Source: UBA724 sp964229545
Lineage (GTDB): Bacteria; Bacteroidota; Bacteroidia; Flavobacteriales; Flavobacteriaceae
Length of the DNA: 12,598 bases
Direction: 5' to 3'
NCBI GenBank assembly: GCA_964229545.1
Contig: CAXRDP010000006.1
Span: 1-12,598 of the forward strand
A program made the translations under genes and the position numbers. The notes beneath the pieces were generated by a model. That model searched no databases. It was not told the origin of the DNA and saw nothing but the letters and a program-made list of their open reading frames with translations. Position 1 is the stretch's first letter, and every line of letters starts with the position of its first letter. Shown here piece by piece: positions 5,433 to 12,428 of this stretch.

Positions 5433-6440
5433 ATGTATAAAGCGCGCATTACCGGATTGGGTAAATTTTTACCTGACAATGTTGTCACCAATGACGAACT
5501 TTCCAAACTTATGGAAACCAGTCATGACTGGATTGTAGAACGAACTGGTATCCATGAACGAAGGTTTGTGCCCAAAGATTCTGAGGAAGGCACTGCCACC
5601 ATGGGGGTCAAAGCGGCCGAACAAGCCATTGCGCGCGCTGGAATTTCAAAAGATGATATAGATCTAATAGTATTCGCGACTTTGAGCCCTGACTATTATT
5701 TTCCTGGTTCGGGTGTGTTGCTCCAAGACTTGATGGGTATCGGCACTTGTCCGGCTTTGGACGTGCGCAACCAATGTTCAGGTTTTGTGTACGGTCTTTC
5801 CGTTGCAGACCAGTTTATTAAAACCGGCATGTACGAAAACGTACTTGTCGTAGGCTCTGAATATCACTCAGGCGGTTTGGACTTGACCACGCGTGGTCGT
5901 ACGGTCTCTGTGATTTTTGGTGATGGAGCCGGTGCTGCGGTTGTCAGCCGAAGCAATGACCCTGACCATGGCATATTATCGACGCATTTGCACTCCGAAG
6001 GCAAGCATGCCAAGGAGTTGTCTATCATTGGGCCTAGTACCAAAAAATGGATACATGACGTTTTTGAGGATTACGATCCCAACGACATGGACTACCATCC
6101 TTATATGAACGGCCAATTGGTATTTAAAAATGCAGTGGTACGTTTTTCTGAGGTCATCCATGAGGCACTCAAAGCCAATGGATTACAGCCAACAGATATT
6201 GATATGCTTGTACCTCACCAAGCCAATTTGCGCATTGCGCAGTTTGTCCAAAAGAAATTTGGTCTAAGCGATGACCAAGTCTACAACAACATCATGCGTT
6301 ATGGAAACACTACAGCAGCCTCCATCCCAATTGCCCTGTGTGAGGCCTGGGAAGAAGGCAAAATTAAGGAAGGAGACCACGTGATGTTGGCTGCTTTTGG
6401 AAGTGGATTCACTTGGGGCAGTGCACTGATGAAGTGGTAA
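5433..6440 (+). CDS. Beta-ketoacyl-ACP synthase III (FabH-like)
   Basis: A 335-residue KAS III family condensing enzyme, the type that joins an acyl-CoA starter with malonyl-ACP to begin fatty acid or related chain synthesis. The Cys-His-Asn catalytic set is intact: C115 in RNQCSGFVYGL, H262 in VPHQANLRI and N292 in YGNTTAAS. The ending GSGFTWGSALMKW is classic FabH. It is somewhat longer than the usual 317-330 residues because of a segment around 203-226 (TKKWIHDVFEDYDPNDMDYH), a region that borders the substrate side in FabH, so its starter specificity may differ. It is not next to rpmF or plsX, the usual neighbours of housekeeping fabH, so it may be a second copy; I therefore give no symbol. 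A structured leader with a terminator precedes it. The ATG has no clear Shine-Dalgarno sequence. Confidence 0.93.
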   Translation: MYKARITGLGKFLPDNVVTNDELSKLMETSHDWIVERTGIHERRFVPKDSEEGTATMGVKAAEQAIARAGISKDDIDLIVFATLSPDYYFPGSGVLLQDLMGIGTCPALDVRNQCSGFVYGLSVADQFIKTGMYENVLVVGSEYHSGGLDLTTRGRTVSVIFGDGAGAAVVSRSNDPDHGILSTHLHSEGKHAKELSIIGPSTKKWIHDVFEDYDPNDMDYHPYMNGQLVFKNAVVRFSEVIHEALKANGLQPTDIDMLVPHQANLRIAQFVQKKFGLSDDQVYNNIMRYGNTTAASIPIALCEAWEEGKIKEGDHVMLAAFGSGFTWGSALMKW

Positions 6441-6441
6441 G

Positions 6442-7878
6442 CTACCTACGACGTATAAGCCATAAACCTACCATTCCTAGAAATCCGTTGAGGGCAAGAA
6501 CGAAAAACCCAAAATCAAAACCATAGGTGGTATGGGTCCATTGACTTATAAAATAACCTAATACTGGAGTTACAACTGCTACCCAAGGCACCCATTTGTC
6601 TTTGAGTTGTATCTTTGAGCCGATGCCAAACGTATAAAGCGCGAGTAAAGGTCCGTAAGTGTAGCCCGCAAATACAAACAACTTAGCGATGACACTTTCA
6701 TCTGCAATCAGATAATTAAAGCCCAAGATGACAGCGATAAGCACCCCAGAAACCAGTAGGTGCACACGTTTTCGTGTTTGTTCTTGTTGGGCTTTTGGTA
6801 GCTTTTTTTCTATTTCTAACAAATCGATACTAACACTGGTGGTTAAGGAGGTCAAGGCACTGTCGGCACTACTATAGGCAGCGGCAATAAGCCCCAACAA
6901 AAAGACCAGAGCCAAGGTGATCCCAAAACCACCTTGAGTAGCGACGATGGGAAACAGTTGGTCTTTGTGGGCATCTATGCCGTTGGTAAATGCATAGGCA
7001 GTTAGCAACGCACCCAAACACAAAAACACAAAGTTTACAAGGGTCAACACGATCGTAAACCAAAACATATTTTTTTGGGCATCTTTCAGGCTTCGGCAAC
7101 TCAAGTTTTTTTGCATCATATCTTGGTCCAAGCCGGTCATAACCACGGCGATGAGGGTTCCGGCAAAGAATTGTTTCCAAAAATAATAGGGGCTTTTAAA
7201 GTCATCAAAGAAAAAGATTTGGGTGGTTTTTTGTTCGCGAAGCCACAAGCCGATGTTGTCAATTTCCAAACTTGCACTCACATAGTATACCCCCAAGCCA
7301 AGTGCCAAAAGCATAAAACCCGTTTGAAGAACATCTGTCCATACGATGGTATTGATACCCGACCGATGGGTGTAGAGCCAAATAAAACACACGGTTACTA
7401 TCACTGTAAACCAAAAAGGCACACCCATTTGGTCAAAAATCACCCATTGCAACACGCTAGCTACCAGATACAAACGAAAGCTCGCACCCACAATACGAGA
7501 CAGTATGAAGAAAGAAGCCCCTGTTTTGTAGGTGTAATGCCCAAACCTAGTGGACAAATATGTATAGATGGAGGTAAGGTTGTAGCGATAATATATAGGC
7601 AATAACACCTGACCTATGATGAGATAACCCAGAATATAGCCCAATACCATTTGGAAATAGCTAAACTGTGAAGCCTCTACCCAGCCCGGTACTGAGATAA
7701 ACGTGACCCCCGACAAGGAAGCCCCAATCATGCCAAAAGCTACCAAATACCACGGAGCCGATTTGTTAGCATTGAAGAAGGCACTGTTGTTTTGTGCGCC
7801 TTTGGTAAAACGTGCCACAAGCATCAACACAGCAAAGTATGCCAGTACAATCGCAATAAGAAGGGATCCGCTTATCAT
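6442..7878 (-). CDS. Sodium:solute symporter (SSS family)
   Basis: A 478-residue inner-membrane transporter with about 13 hydrophobic helices, the usual number and length for the SSS family, which couples solute uptake to sodium entry. Family signatures include GASLSGVTFISVPG (52-65) on the first core helix, TGLDQDMMQKNLSCR (248-262), and the helix-8 segment AAYSSADSALTSLTTS (333-348), whose serines and threonine are of the kind that line the Na2 site. A charged loop near 355-372 separates the core from the last helices. The substrate (sugar, amino acid, organic acid or nucleoside) cannot be read from sequence. The gene is apparently monocistronic: its stop lies one base from that of the KAS III gene, and upstream it diverges from recR. 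The start is supported by a complete promoter ending 10 bases before the ATG. Confidence 0.93.
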   Translation of the reverse strand: MISGSLLIAIVLAYFAVLMLVARFTKGAQNNSAFFNANKSAPWYLVAFGMIGASLSGVTFISVPGWVEASQFSYFQMVLGYILGYLIIGQVLLPIYYRYNLTSIYTYLSTRFGHYTYKTGASFFILSRIVGASFRLYLVASVLQWVIFDQMGVPFWFTVIVTVCFIWLYTHRSGINTIVWTDVLQTGFMLLALGLGVYYVSASLEIDNIGLWLREQKTTQIFFFDDFKSPYYFWKQFFAGTLIAVVMTGLDQDMMQKNLSCRSLKDAQKNMFWFTIVLTLVNFVFLCLGALLTAYAFTNGIDAHKDQLFPIVATQGGFGITLALVFLLGLIAAAYSSADSALTSLTTSVSIDLLEIEKKLPKAQQEQTRKRVHLLVSGVLIAVILGFNYLIADESVIAKLFVFAGYTYGPLLALYTFGIGSKIQLKDKWVPWVAVVTPVLGYFISQWTHTTYGFDFGFFVLALNGFLGMVGLWLIRRR

Positions 7879-7888
7879 AATCTCTTGC

Positions 7889-7919
7889 CAAAGATATTAT
7901 TATACTACATAGTGCCAAA
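7889..7919 (-). promoter_or_regulatory. Promoter of the sodium:solute symporter gene
   Basis: On the minus strand TTTG (7919-7916) is followed after 19 bases by TATCTTTG (7896-7889), an exact Bacteroidota promoter. The box ends 10 bases before the ATG at 7878, so the 5' leader would be only a few bases long. Confidence 0.65.
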
Positions 7920-7923
7920 TCGT

Positions 7924-7931
7924 TACTTTTG
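7924..7931 (+). promoter_or_regulatory. Candidate -7 box of recR
   Basis: TACTTTTG matches TAnnTTTG exactly and ends 5 bases before the recR ATG, so a start at or next to the A of ATG is expected (leaderless mRNA). No TTG is present at 17-23 bases upstream, which weakens the call. Confidence 0.4.
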
Positions 7932-7936
7932 CCACA

Positions 7937-8548
7937 ATGGAATACGCTTCTAAATTGGTGGAACAAGCAGTCGAGGAAATTGCGCATCTCCCGGGAATCG
8001 GAAAACGAACTGCCATGCGCTTGGTATTGTTTTTGTTGCGCCAGCCCGAAACCACCAGTTTGGATTTGGCAGATGCCATTTCCAAACTAAGAACCCAGAT
8101 TCAGTATTGCACTTCATGTTTTAACATTTCTGATCAACCCATTTGTTCCATTTGCGCCAACCCCAAACGCCATAAAGACATTGTCTGTGTGGTAGAGGAT
8201 GTGCGCGATGTGATGGCGATAGAGAGCACAGGTCAGTTCAATGGCTTGTACCATGTGTTGGGTGGAAAAATATCTCCATTGGACGGTATTGGCCCACAAG
8301 AATTGGAAATCAACAGCTTGGTTGAAAAGGTAAAATCGGGTGCAATAAACGAGTTGATTTTGGCGTTAAGCAGTACAATGGAAGGCGATACCACCAACTA
8401 CTATATCTACAAACAAGTAAGCCCCTACGACGTTTCAGTAACTACCATAGCAAGAGGCGTGGCTGTGGGGGATGAATTGGAATACGCCGATGAAGTTTCG
8501 CTTGGGCGAAGCATTGTTAAACGTATTCCGTTCGATGGCACAATCTAG
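7937..8548 (+). CDS. recR: Recombination protein RecR
   Basis: A 203-residue RecR, the usual length. It acts with RecO (and RecF) to load RecA onto single-stranded DNA during gap repair and forms a ring-shaped clamp. Visible parts in order: helix-hairpin-helix LPGIGKRTAMRL (18-29), a four-Cys zinc motif at C58, C61, C70 and C73, and a TOPRIM domain beginning CVVEDVRDVMAIE (84-96) with E87 and D88, followed by the family motif YHVLGGKISPLDGIGP. The C-terminal VSLGRSIVKRIPF-type ending, where the family has a Walker B-like region, is also normal. The start is the only ATG before the HhH region and follows a -7 box directly. The gene's last 14 bases overlap the start of the glycosyltransferase gene, implying co-transcription. 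Confidence 0.97.
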   Translation: MEYASKLVEQAVEEIAHLPGIGKRTAMRLVLFLLRQPETTSLDLADAISKLRTQIQYCTSCFNISDQPICSICANPKRHKDIVCVVEDVRDVMAIESTGQFNGLYHVLGGKISPLDGIGPQELEINSLVEKVKSGAINELILALSSTMEGDTTNYYIYKQVSPYDVSVTTIARGVAVGDELEYADEVSLGRSIVKRIPFDGTI

Positions 8549-9737
8549 CAACCCTACAGTAGAACTTTCCGTAGTAATTCTCAATTACAACGTGAAACAC
8601 TTTCTAAACCTTTGTTTGGAGAGTGTCGTTGAGGCAACCCAAAACATAAAAGCAGAAATCATTGTGGTGGACAATGACTCTCGTGATGGAAGTGTGGCTA
8701 TGGTTGCCCAAAAGTTCCCACAAGTGCGTTGTATAGCCAATAAGGAAAACTTTGGTTTCTCGAAGGGCAACAACATGGGGGTAAAGCATGCCCAAGGTAA
8801 ATACATATGCATTCTGAACCCTGACACAGTGGTTTCTGAGACCACATTCGAATCCTTGTTGGATTTCTGCAAACAAAATGACAATGTAGGTGTAGTAGGG
8901 CCCAAGTTGGTTGATGGTTCCGGGTTGTTTTTGAAAGAGTGCAAAAGAGGCAAGCCCACCCCATGGAATGCTTTTACCAAAATTACGGGTTTGTATAAGC
9001 TGTCATCTAGATGGTTTGGCGCGTATTACAACATGAAGTTGGATCAAGACAGCACAGGAAAAACTGCGGCTGTGGTAGGTGCTTTTATGCTGCTAAAAAA
9101 ATCCATTTATAACGAAATAGGCGGGTTTGACGAAAGTTTTTTCATGTATTTTGAGGACGATGATTTCTGTTACCGCATAGCCCGCTTGGGTTACCAGAAT
9201 TATTATGTGCCTACGACTACATGCATTCATTTTAAGGGGGAAAGCACCCTTAGAGACAAGCAGTTTCAAATGCGTTTTCAAGCAGGGATCAACCAATTCT
9301 ATCAAAAACATTTTCCAAATACTCCCTTTTTCAGATTGTGGTTGCGGCTGAGCTCCACTATATTCTCGTTGATAAAACGCTTTGCAAAGCCTCCCAAGCC
9401 TTTTACTGAAGAAGAAAGCAAGGGAAGTATCTTAATAAGCAGAGATGCCAAGCTGCAAGAAGCACTGCAAGCGCAAACCGCAAATTCCACCACCCTTTGT
9501 CCAGGAATGTTGCATGTGTTACAATTACAAAACCCTCCTTCCAAAATCTTTTTTGATACTGGGGCCCTTCGCTACGATGAGGTCATCAACTTTATGGAAA
9601 CACACAGCAAAACCTTTGATTATACATTTATAACCAAAGACCACAGTGTGGGTGTTGGCAGTGCAAGCCCACTTTCGCGTGGCCATGCCTTGGAGTTGGA
9701 TTATAAAGCTGAAACGGCGGTCACGCACTTGGTTTAA
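8535..9737 (+). CDS. GT2-family glycosyltransferase with C-terminal extension
   Basis: A 400-residue family 2 glycosyltransferase of the WbbL/rhamnosyltransferase-like type, using a nucleotide-sugar donor for cell-surface glycan assembly. Visible in order: the opening strand LSVVILNYN (11-19), IIVVDNDSRDGS (42-53), the loop ENFGFSKGNNMG (71-82), NPDT with D97 of the DxD-like metal site, and GGFDESFFMYFEDDDFCYR (196-214) with the acidic catalytic cluster. A hydrophobic or amphipathic helix near 265-282 may contact the membrane. Residues about 290-400 form an extra tail I cannot assign. The frame is open back to an ATG at 8472, but only the ATG at 8535 places the GT-A strand at the expected distance, so I choose it; it overlaps recR by 14 bases. 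Acceptor and sugar are unknown. Confidence 0.9.
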   Translation: MAQSSNPTVELSVVILNYNVKHFLNLCLESVVEATQNIKAEIIVVDNDSRDGSVAMVAQKFPQVRCIANKENFGFSKGNNMGVKHAQGKYICILNPDTVVSETTFESLLDFCKQNDNVGVVGPKLVDGSGLFLKECKRGKPTPWNAFTKITGLYKLSSRWFGAYYNMKLDQDSTGKTAAVVGAFMLLKKSIYNEIGGFDESFFMYFEDDDFCYRIARLGYQNYYVPTTTCIHFKGESTLRDKQFQMRFQAGINQFYQKHFPNTPFFRLWLRLSSTIFSLIKRFAKPPKPFTEEESKGSILISRDAKLQEALQAQTANSTTLCPGMLHVLQLQNPPSKIFFDTGALRYDEVINFMETHSKTFDYTFITKDHSVGVGSASPLSRGHALELDYKAETAVTHLV

Positions 9738-9742
9738 ATTCG

Positions 9743-9750
9743 TAATTTTG
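9743..9750 (+). promoter_or_regulatory. Candidate -7 box of the E2 gene
   Basis: TAATTTTG matches TAnnTTTG and ends 4 bases before the ATG at 9755, in the 17-base gap after the glycosyltransferase. The nearest upstream TTG (9729-9731) is only 11 bases away, too close for a normal -33 element, so this may be chance or a weak internal promoter. Confidence 0.3.
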
Positions 9751-9754
9751 CAGT

Positions 9755-11041
9755 ATGGCGCAGTACAAATTATGCTTACCTGCTATGGGCGAAAGTGTCA
9801 ACGAAGCTACCATAACACAATGGCTCAAAAACGAGGGAGACCCCATTTCCGCTGATGAGGCCGTAGTCGAAGTGGCTACGGACAAGGTTGACACCGAAGT
9901 TCCTAGTGAGATTTCAGGAGTCCTTGTCAAAAAATTGGTCCAAGAAAACGAAGTGGTGGCTGTTGGAAGCCCTATGGCACTTATCGAAACTGATGAAGAT
10001 ATTGACCTAGAAGACACAGATATTGTGCATGAATCACCAATCGCTGAGGAGGAAGCACAGGCCTCTGAGGAAGCTACTGCCCTAATGTCTCAGGCCACAG
10101 AGGTGGTTTCTGGACCCCAAACGCCAACCCATAAAGGGGAAACCTATTATTCTCCCTTGGTCAAAAGCATTGCCAAGGAAGAAGGTATTAGCGATGCCGA
10201 ACTTTCGGGGATTGCTGGAACCGGTAAGTCGGGAAGGGTCACCAAAAAAGACATTTTGGCCTACATAGAAAACCGCAGTGTCTCCAAGCCAGTATCAACA
10301 CCTCCGGTTCCTACACCCGTTTCTTTTTCTGGCGCTTCTCAGGTTACTGAAATGACTCGTATGGAACAGCTTATTGCAGACCATATGCACAAAAGTCTTC
10401 AGACGGCCGCCCATGTCCAATCCTTTATTGAAGTAGATGTTACAGCCTTGTGGGATTGGCGCGAGCGTGTCAAGCAGGCTTTTCTGCAAAGGCAAGGTGA
10501 AAAATTGACTTTTACGCCGATTTTTATGATGCTTACCGCGCAGGCATTGCGTGATTTTCCCTTGTTGAACGCTTCTGTGGAAGGGAATAAAATCATCCAA
10601 AAGAAAAACATCAACTTGGGTATGGCCACGGCATTGCCCGATGGGAACCTAATTGTGCCAGTCATCAAAGATGCAGATCAGTTGAGCCTGATTGGTTTTG
10701 CTAAAAAAGTAAATGACTTAGCTGTCAGGGCACGAAAAGGCAGTCTGCTGCCCGATGATGTTCAAAACGGTACCTACACAGTTACCAACATCGGTATGTT
10801 TGACAGTTTGATGGGCACGCCTATTATCAACCAACCCCAAGTGGGTATCTTGGCTTTGGGGGCTATTAGAAAAGTTCCTGCCGTTGTAGAGACTGAACAA
10901 GGCGACTTTATCGGCATACGAAGAAAAATGATCATATCTCACAGCTATGACCACCGGATCATCAACGGCGCTATGGGCGGGTTGTTTATCAAAAAGATGA
11001 AAGAACTCATAGAAAACTGGGACACCCATCAAACCATCTGA
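9755..11041 (+). CDS. 2-oxo acid dehydrogenase E2 component (dihydrolipoamide acyltransferase)
   Basis: This 428-residue protein is the core acyltransferase of a 2-oxo acid dehydrogenase complex, moving an acyl group from lipoamide to CoA. It has one lipoyl domain (1-80) with the lipoylated lysine K44 in VATDKVDTE, an acidic Glu/Asp/Ala linker (about 80-115), a peripheral-subunit-binding domain (131-171, SPLVKSIAKEEGI and GTGKSGRVTKKDI), a Pro/Ser/Val-rich hinge and a CAT-like catalytic domain (about 197-424). The active-site motif reads DHRIINGA: H400 is present, but the usual Asp four residues later is Asn404. Whether it serves pyruvate, 2-oxoglutarate or branched-chain substrates cannot be decided; the sequence is closest in feel to branched-chain-type E2. 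No E1 or E3 gene is in the window. It lies 17 bases after the GT2 gene and 2 bases before the exonuclease gene. Confidence 0.92.
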   Translation: MAQYKLCLPAMGESVNEATITQWLKNEGDPISADEAVVEVATDKVDTEVPSEISGVLVKKLVQENEVVAVGSPMALIETDEDIDLEDTDIVHESPIAEEEAQASEEATALMSQATEVVSGPQTPTHKGETYYSPLVKSIAKEEGISDAELSGIAGTGKSGRVTKKDILAYIENRSVSKPVSTPPVPTPVSFSGASQVTEMTRMEQLIADHMHKSLQTAAHVQSFIEVDVTALWDWRERVKQAFLQRQGEKLTFTPIFMMLTAQALRDFPLLNASVEGNKIIQKKNINLGMATALPDGNLIVPVIKDADQLSLIGFAKKVNDLAVRARKGSLLPDDVQNGTYTVTNIGMFDSLMGTPIINQPQVGILALGAIRKVPAVVETEQGDFIGIRRKMIISHSYDHRIINGAMGGLFIKKMKELIENWDTHQTI

Positions 11042-11043
11042 TT

Positions 11044-11814
11044 ATGGAACTCGATCTCAAACGCCCCATTTGTTTTTTTGACTTAGAGACCACAGGGGTT
11101 CAAATTGCAAAAGATAGGATTGTCGAGATTTCCATTTTGAAAGTCTTTCCCGATCACACCAAAAAATCACAGACTTGGCTGGTCAACCCCGAAAGACCCA
11201 TTCCGCCAGAGACTACTGCTGTGCATGGGATCAGTGACGAAATGGTGGCCAACGCGCCGACTTTTAAATTGTTGGCCAAAGAAATTTACAGTTGGGTACA
11301 AGGAGCCGATTTGGCAGGCTATAATTCTGACCGTTTTGACATTCCACTTCTGGCGGAAGAAATGTTGCGTGCCGGTGTTGATGTAGATTTTAAAAAACAA
11401 CACACCGTTGATGTGCAAACCATTTTTCACAAAATGGAACAACGCACTCTCTCTGCAGCCTATAAGTTTTACTGCGGAAAAGAACTCGAGAATGCCCACA
11501 GTGCCACCGCCGATACCCAAGCCACCTACGAGGTGTTAAAGGCCCAGATTGCGCAATATGGTGATTTGGAAAACGATGTAGAAAAGCTCAGTGCTTTTAC
11601 CACTCGGCACACCAGCCTTGATTTTGCAGGTTACATCCGAGTAAACAAAGACAATGAACCCTGTTTTGGTTTTGGCAAGCACAAAGGCAAGACGGTTGCT
11701 GCGGTATTAGAGCAAGAACCCGGATATTTTGGTTGGTTGTTAGAAGCAGACTTTCCGCTTTACACCAAAAAAGTGTTGACCGCTTTGCGATTGGAAAAAT
11801 TTAACAACGGATAG
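11044..11814 (+). CDS. DEDDh 3'-5' exonuclease with ExoX-like C-terminal segment
   Basis: A 256-residue exonuclease of the DnaQ/ExoX superfamily, which removes nucleotides from 3' ends with two metal ions. All DEDDh residues are visible: D13 and E15 in FFDLETTG, D99 in GYNSDRFDIPLL, H152 and D157 in AHSATADTQAT. VHGISDEMV (60-68) is also typical. The C-terminal segment (about 207-240) contains FGFGKHKGK and GYFGWLLEADF, which resembles the short ExoX-like C-terminal domain found in stand-alone exonucleases rather than the polymerase III epsilon subunit, which instead carries a polymerase-binding tail. It is therefore more likely a repair or RNA/DNA trimming nuclease than the replicative proofreader, though databases often label it DNA polymerase III subunit epsilon. 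The gene is packed 2 bases after E2 and 2 bases before the FAH-family gene. Confidence 0.9.
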   Translation: MELDLKRPICFFDLETTGVQIAKDRIVEISILKVFPDHTKKSQTWLVNPERPIPPETTAVHGISDEMVANAPTFKLLAKEIYSWVQGADLAGYNSDRFDIPLLAEEMLRAGVDVDFKKQHTVDVQTIFHKMEQRTLSAAYKFYCGKELENAHSATADTQATYEVLKAQIAQYGDLENDVEKLSAFTTRHTSLDFAGYIRVNKDNEPCFGFGKHKGKTVAAVLEQEPGYFGWLLEADFPLYTKKVLTALRLEKFNNG

Positions 11815-11816
11815 GG

Positions 11817-12428
11817 ATGAAGCTGATTTGTGTAGGCCGTAATTACAGTGATCATATCCAAGAGCTCAACAACGCACGCCCCGACGCACCTGTTATTTTT
11901 ATGAAGCCTGACTCCGCTTTGGCACAAACAGGACAGCCCTTTTTTATTCCTGATTTCTCGAATGACATCCATTACGAAGTTGAAATCTTAGTACGTATCA
12001 ACCGCATTGGAAAGCATATACAAACCCAATTTGCTCATAAATACTATGACGAGATAGGGCTGGGCTTGGATTTTACGGCCAGAGATTTGCAATTAGAGCT
12101 TAAAAGCAAGGGTTTGCCGTGGGAAAAAGCCAAGGGTTTTGATGGTTCGGCACGTATAGGAAAATGGTTTTCTAAGAAAGAATTTGACAACATCAACGAC
12201 ATCCGTTTCAGCCTGAAAAAAAATGATGAAGTGGTTCAGGAAGGCACAACCGCCCAGATGATATGGTCTATTGACGAACTGATAAGCCATATTTCTGAAT
12301 TCTTTACCCTAAAAATCGGAGATGTAATTTTTACTGGCACGCCGGCAGGCGTGGGGCCTGTTAAAACCGGAGACCGTTTGGAGGGCTATGTGGAGGGACA
12401 ATCAGCCTTGACTGTGAACATCAAATAA
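11817..12428 (+). CDS. Fumarylacetoacetate hydrolase family protein, FAHD1-like
   Basis: A 203-residue FAH-fold enzyme close in design to human FAHD1, which cleaves acylpyruvates and decarboxylates or tautomerises oxaloacetate. Metal ligands E54 and E56 (HYEVEI) and D85 (GLDFTARD) are present, as are K106 (KAKGFDG) and the loop FTGTPAGVGP. H13 and E16 in SDHIQELN stand where FAHD1 has its catalytic His-Glu pair; the spacings H13-E54 (41), E56-D85 (29) and D85-K106 (21) equal those I recall for FAHD1 (H30, E71, E73, D102, K123). The short length, without the large N-terminal SH3-like domain of true fumarylacetoacetase, argues against tyrosine breakdown. The ATG follows the exonuclease stop by 2 bases, with GGG just before it; its stop overlaps the cinA start as TAATG. 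Family is certain, substrate inferred. Confidence 0.93.
   Translation: MKLICVGRNYSDHIQELNNARPDAPVIFMKPDSALAQTGQPFFIPDFSNDIHYEVEILVRINRIGKHIQTQFAHKYYDEIGLGLDFTARDLQLELKSKGLPWEKAKGFDGSARIGKWFSKKEFDNINDIRFSLKKNDEVVQEGTTAQMIWSIDELISHISEFFTLKIGDVIFTGTPAGVGPVKTGDRLEGYVEGQSALTVNIK

Noticed and set aside
8472..8534. Glycosyltransferase start at the ATG at 8472
   Set aside because: This would overlap recR by 77 bases and add residues not seen before the GT-A strand; the ATG at 8535 gives the normal spacing.
8585..8980. Three overlapping minus-strand open frames across the glycosyltransferase
   Set aside because: All three lie in different frames under a clear GT2 domain, and none has a plausible start signal or domain.
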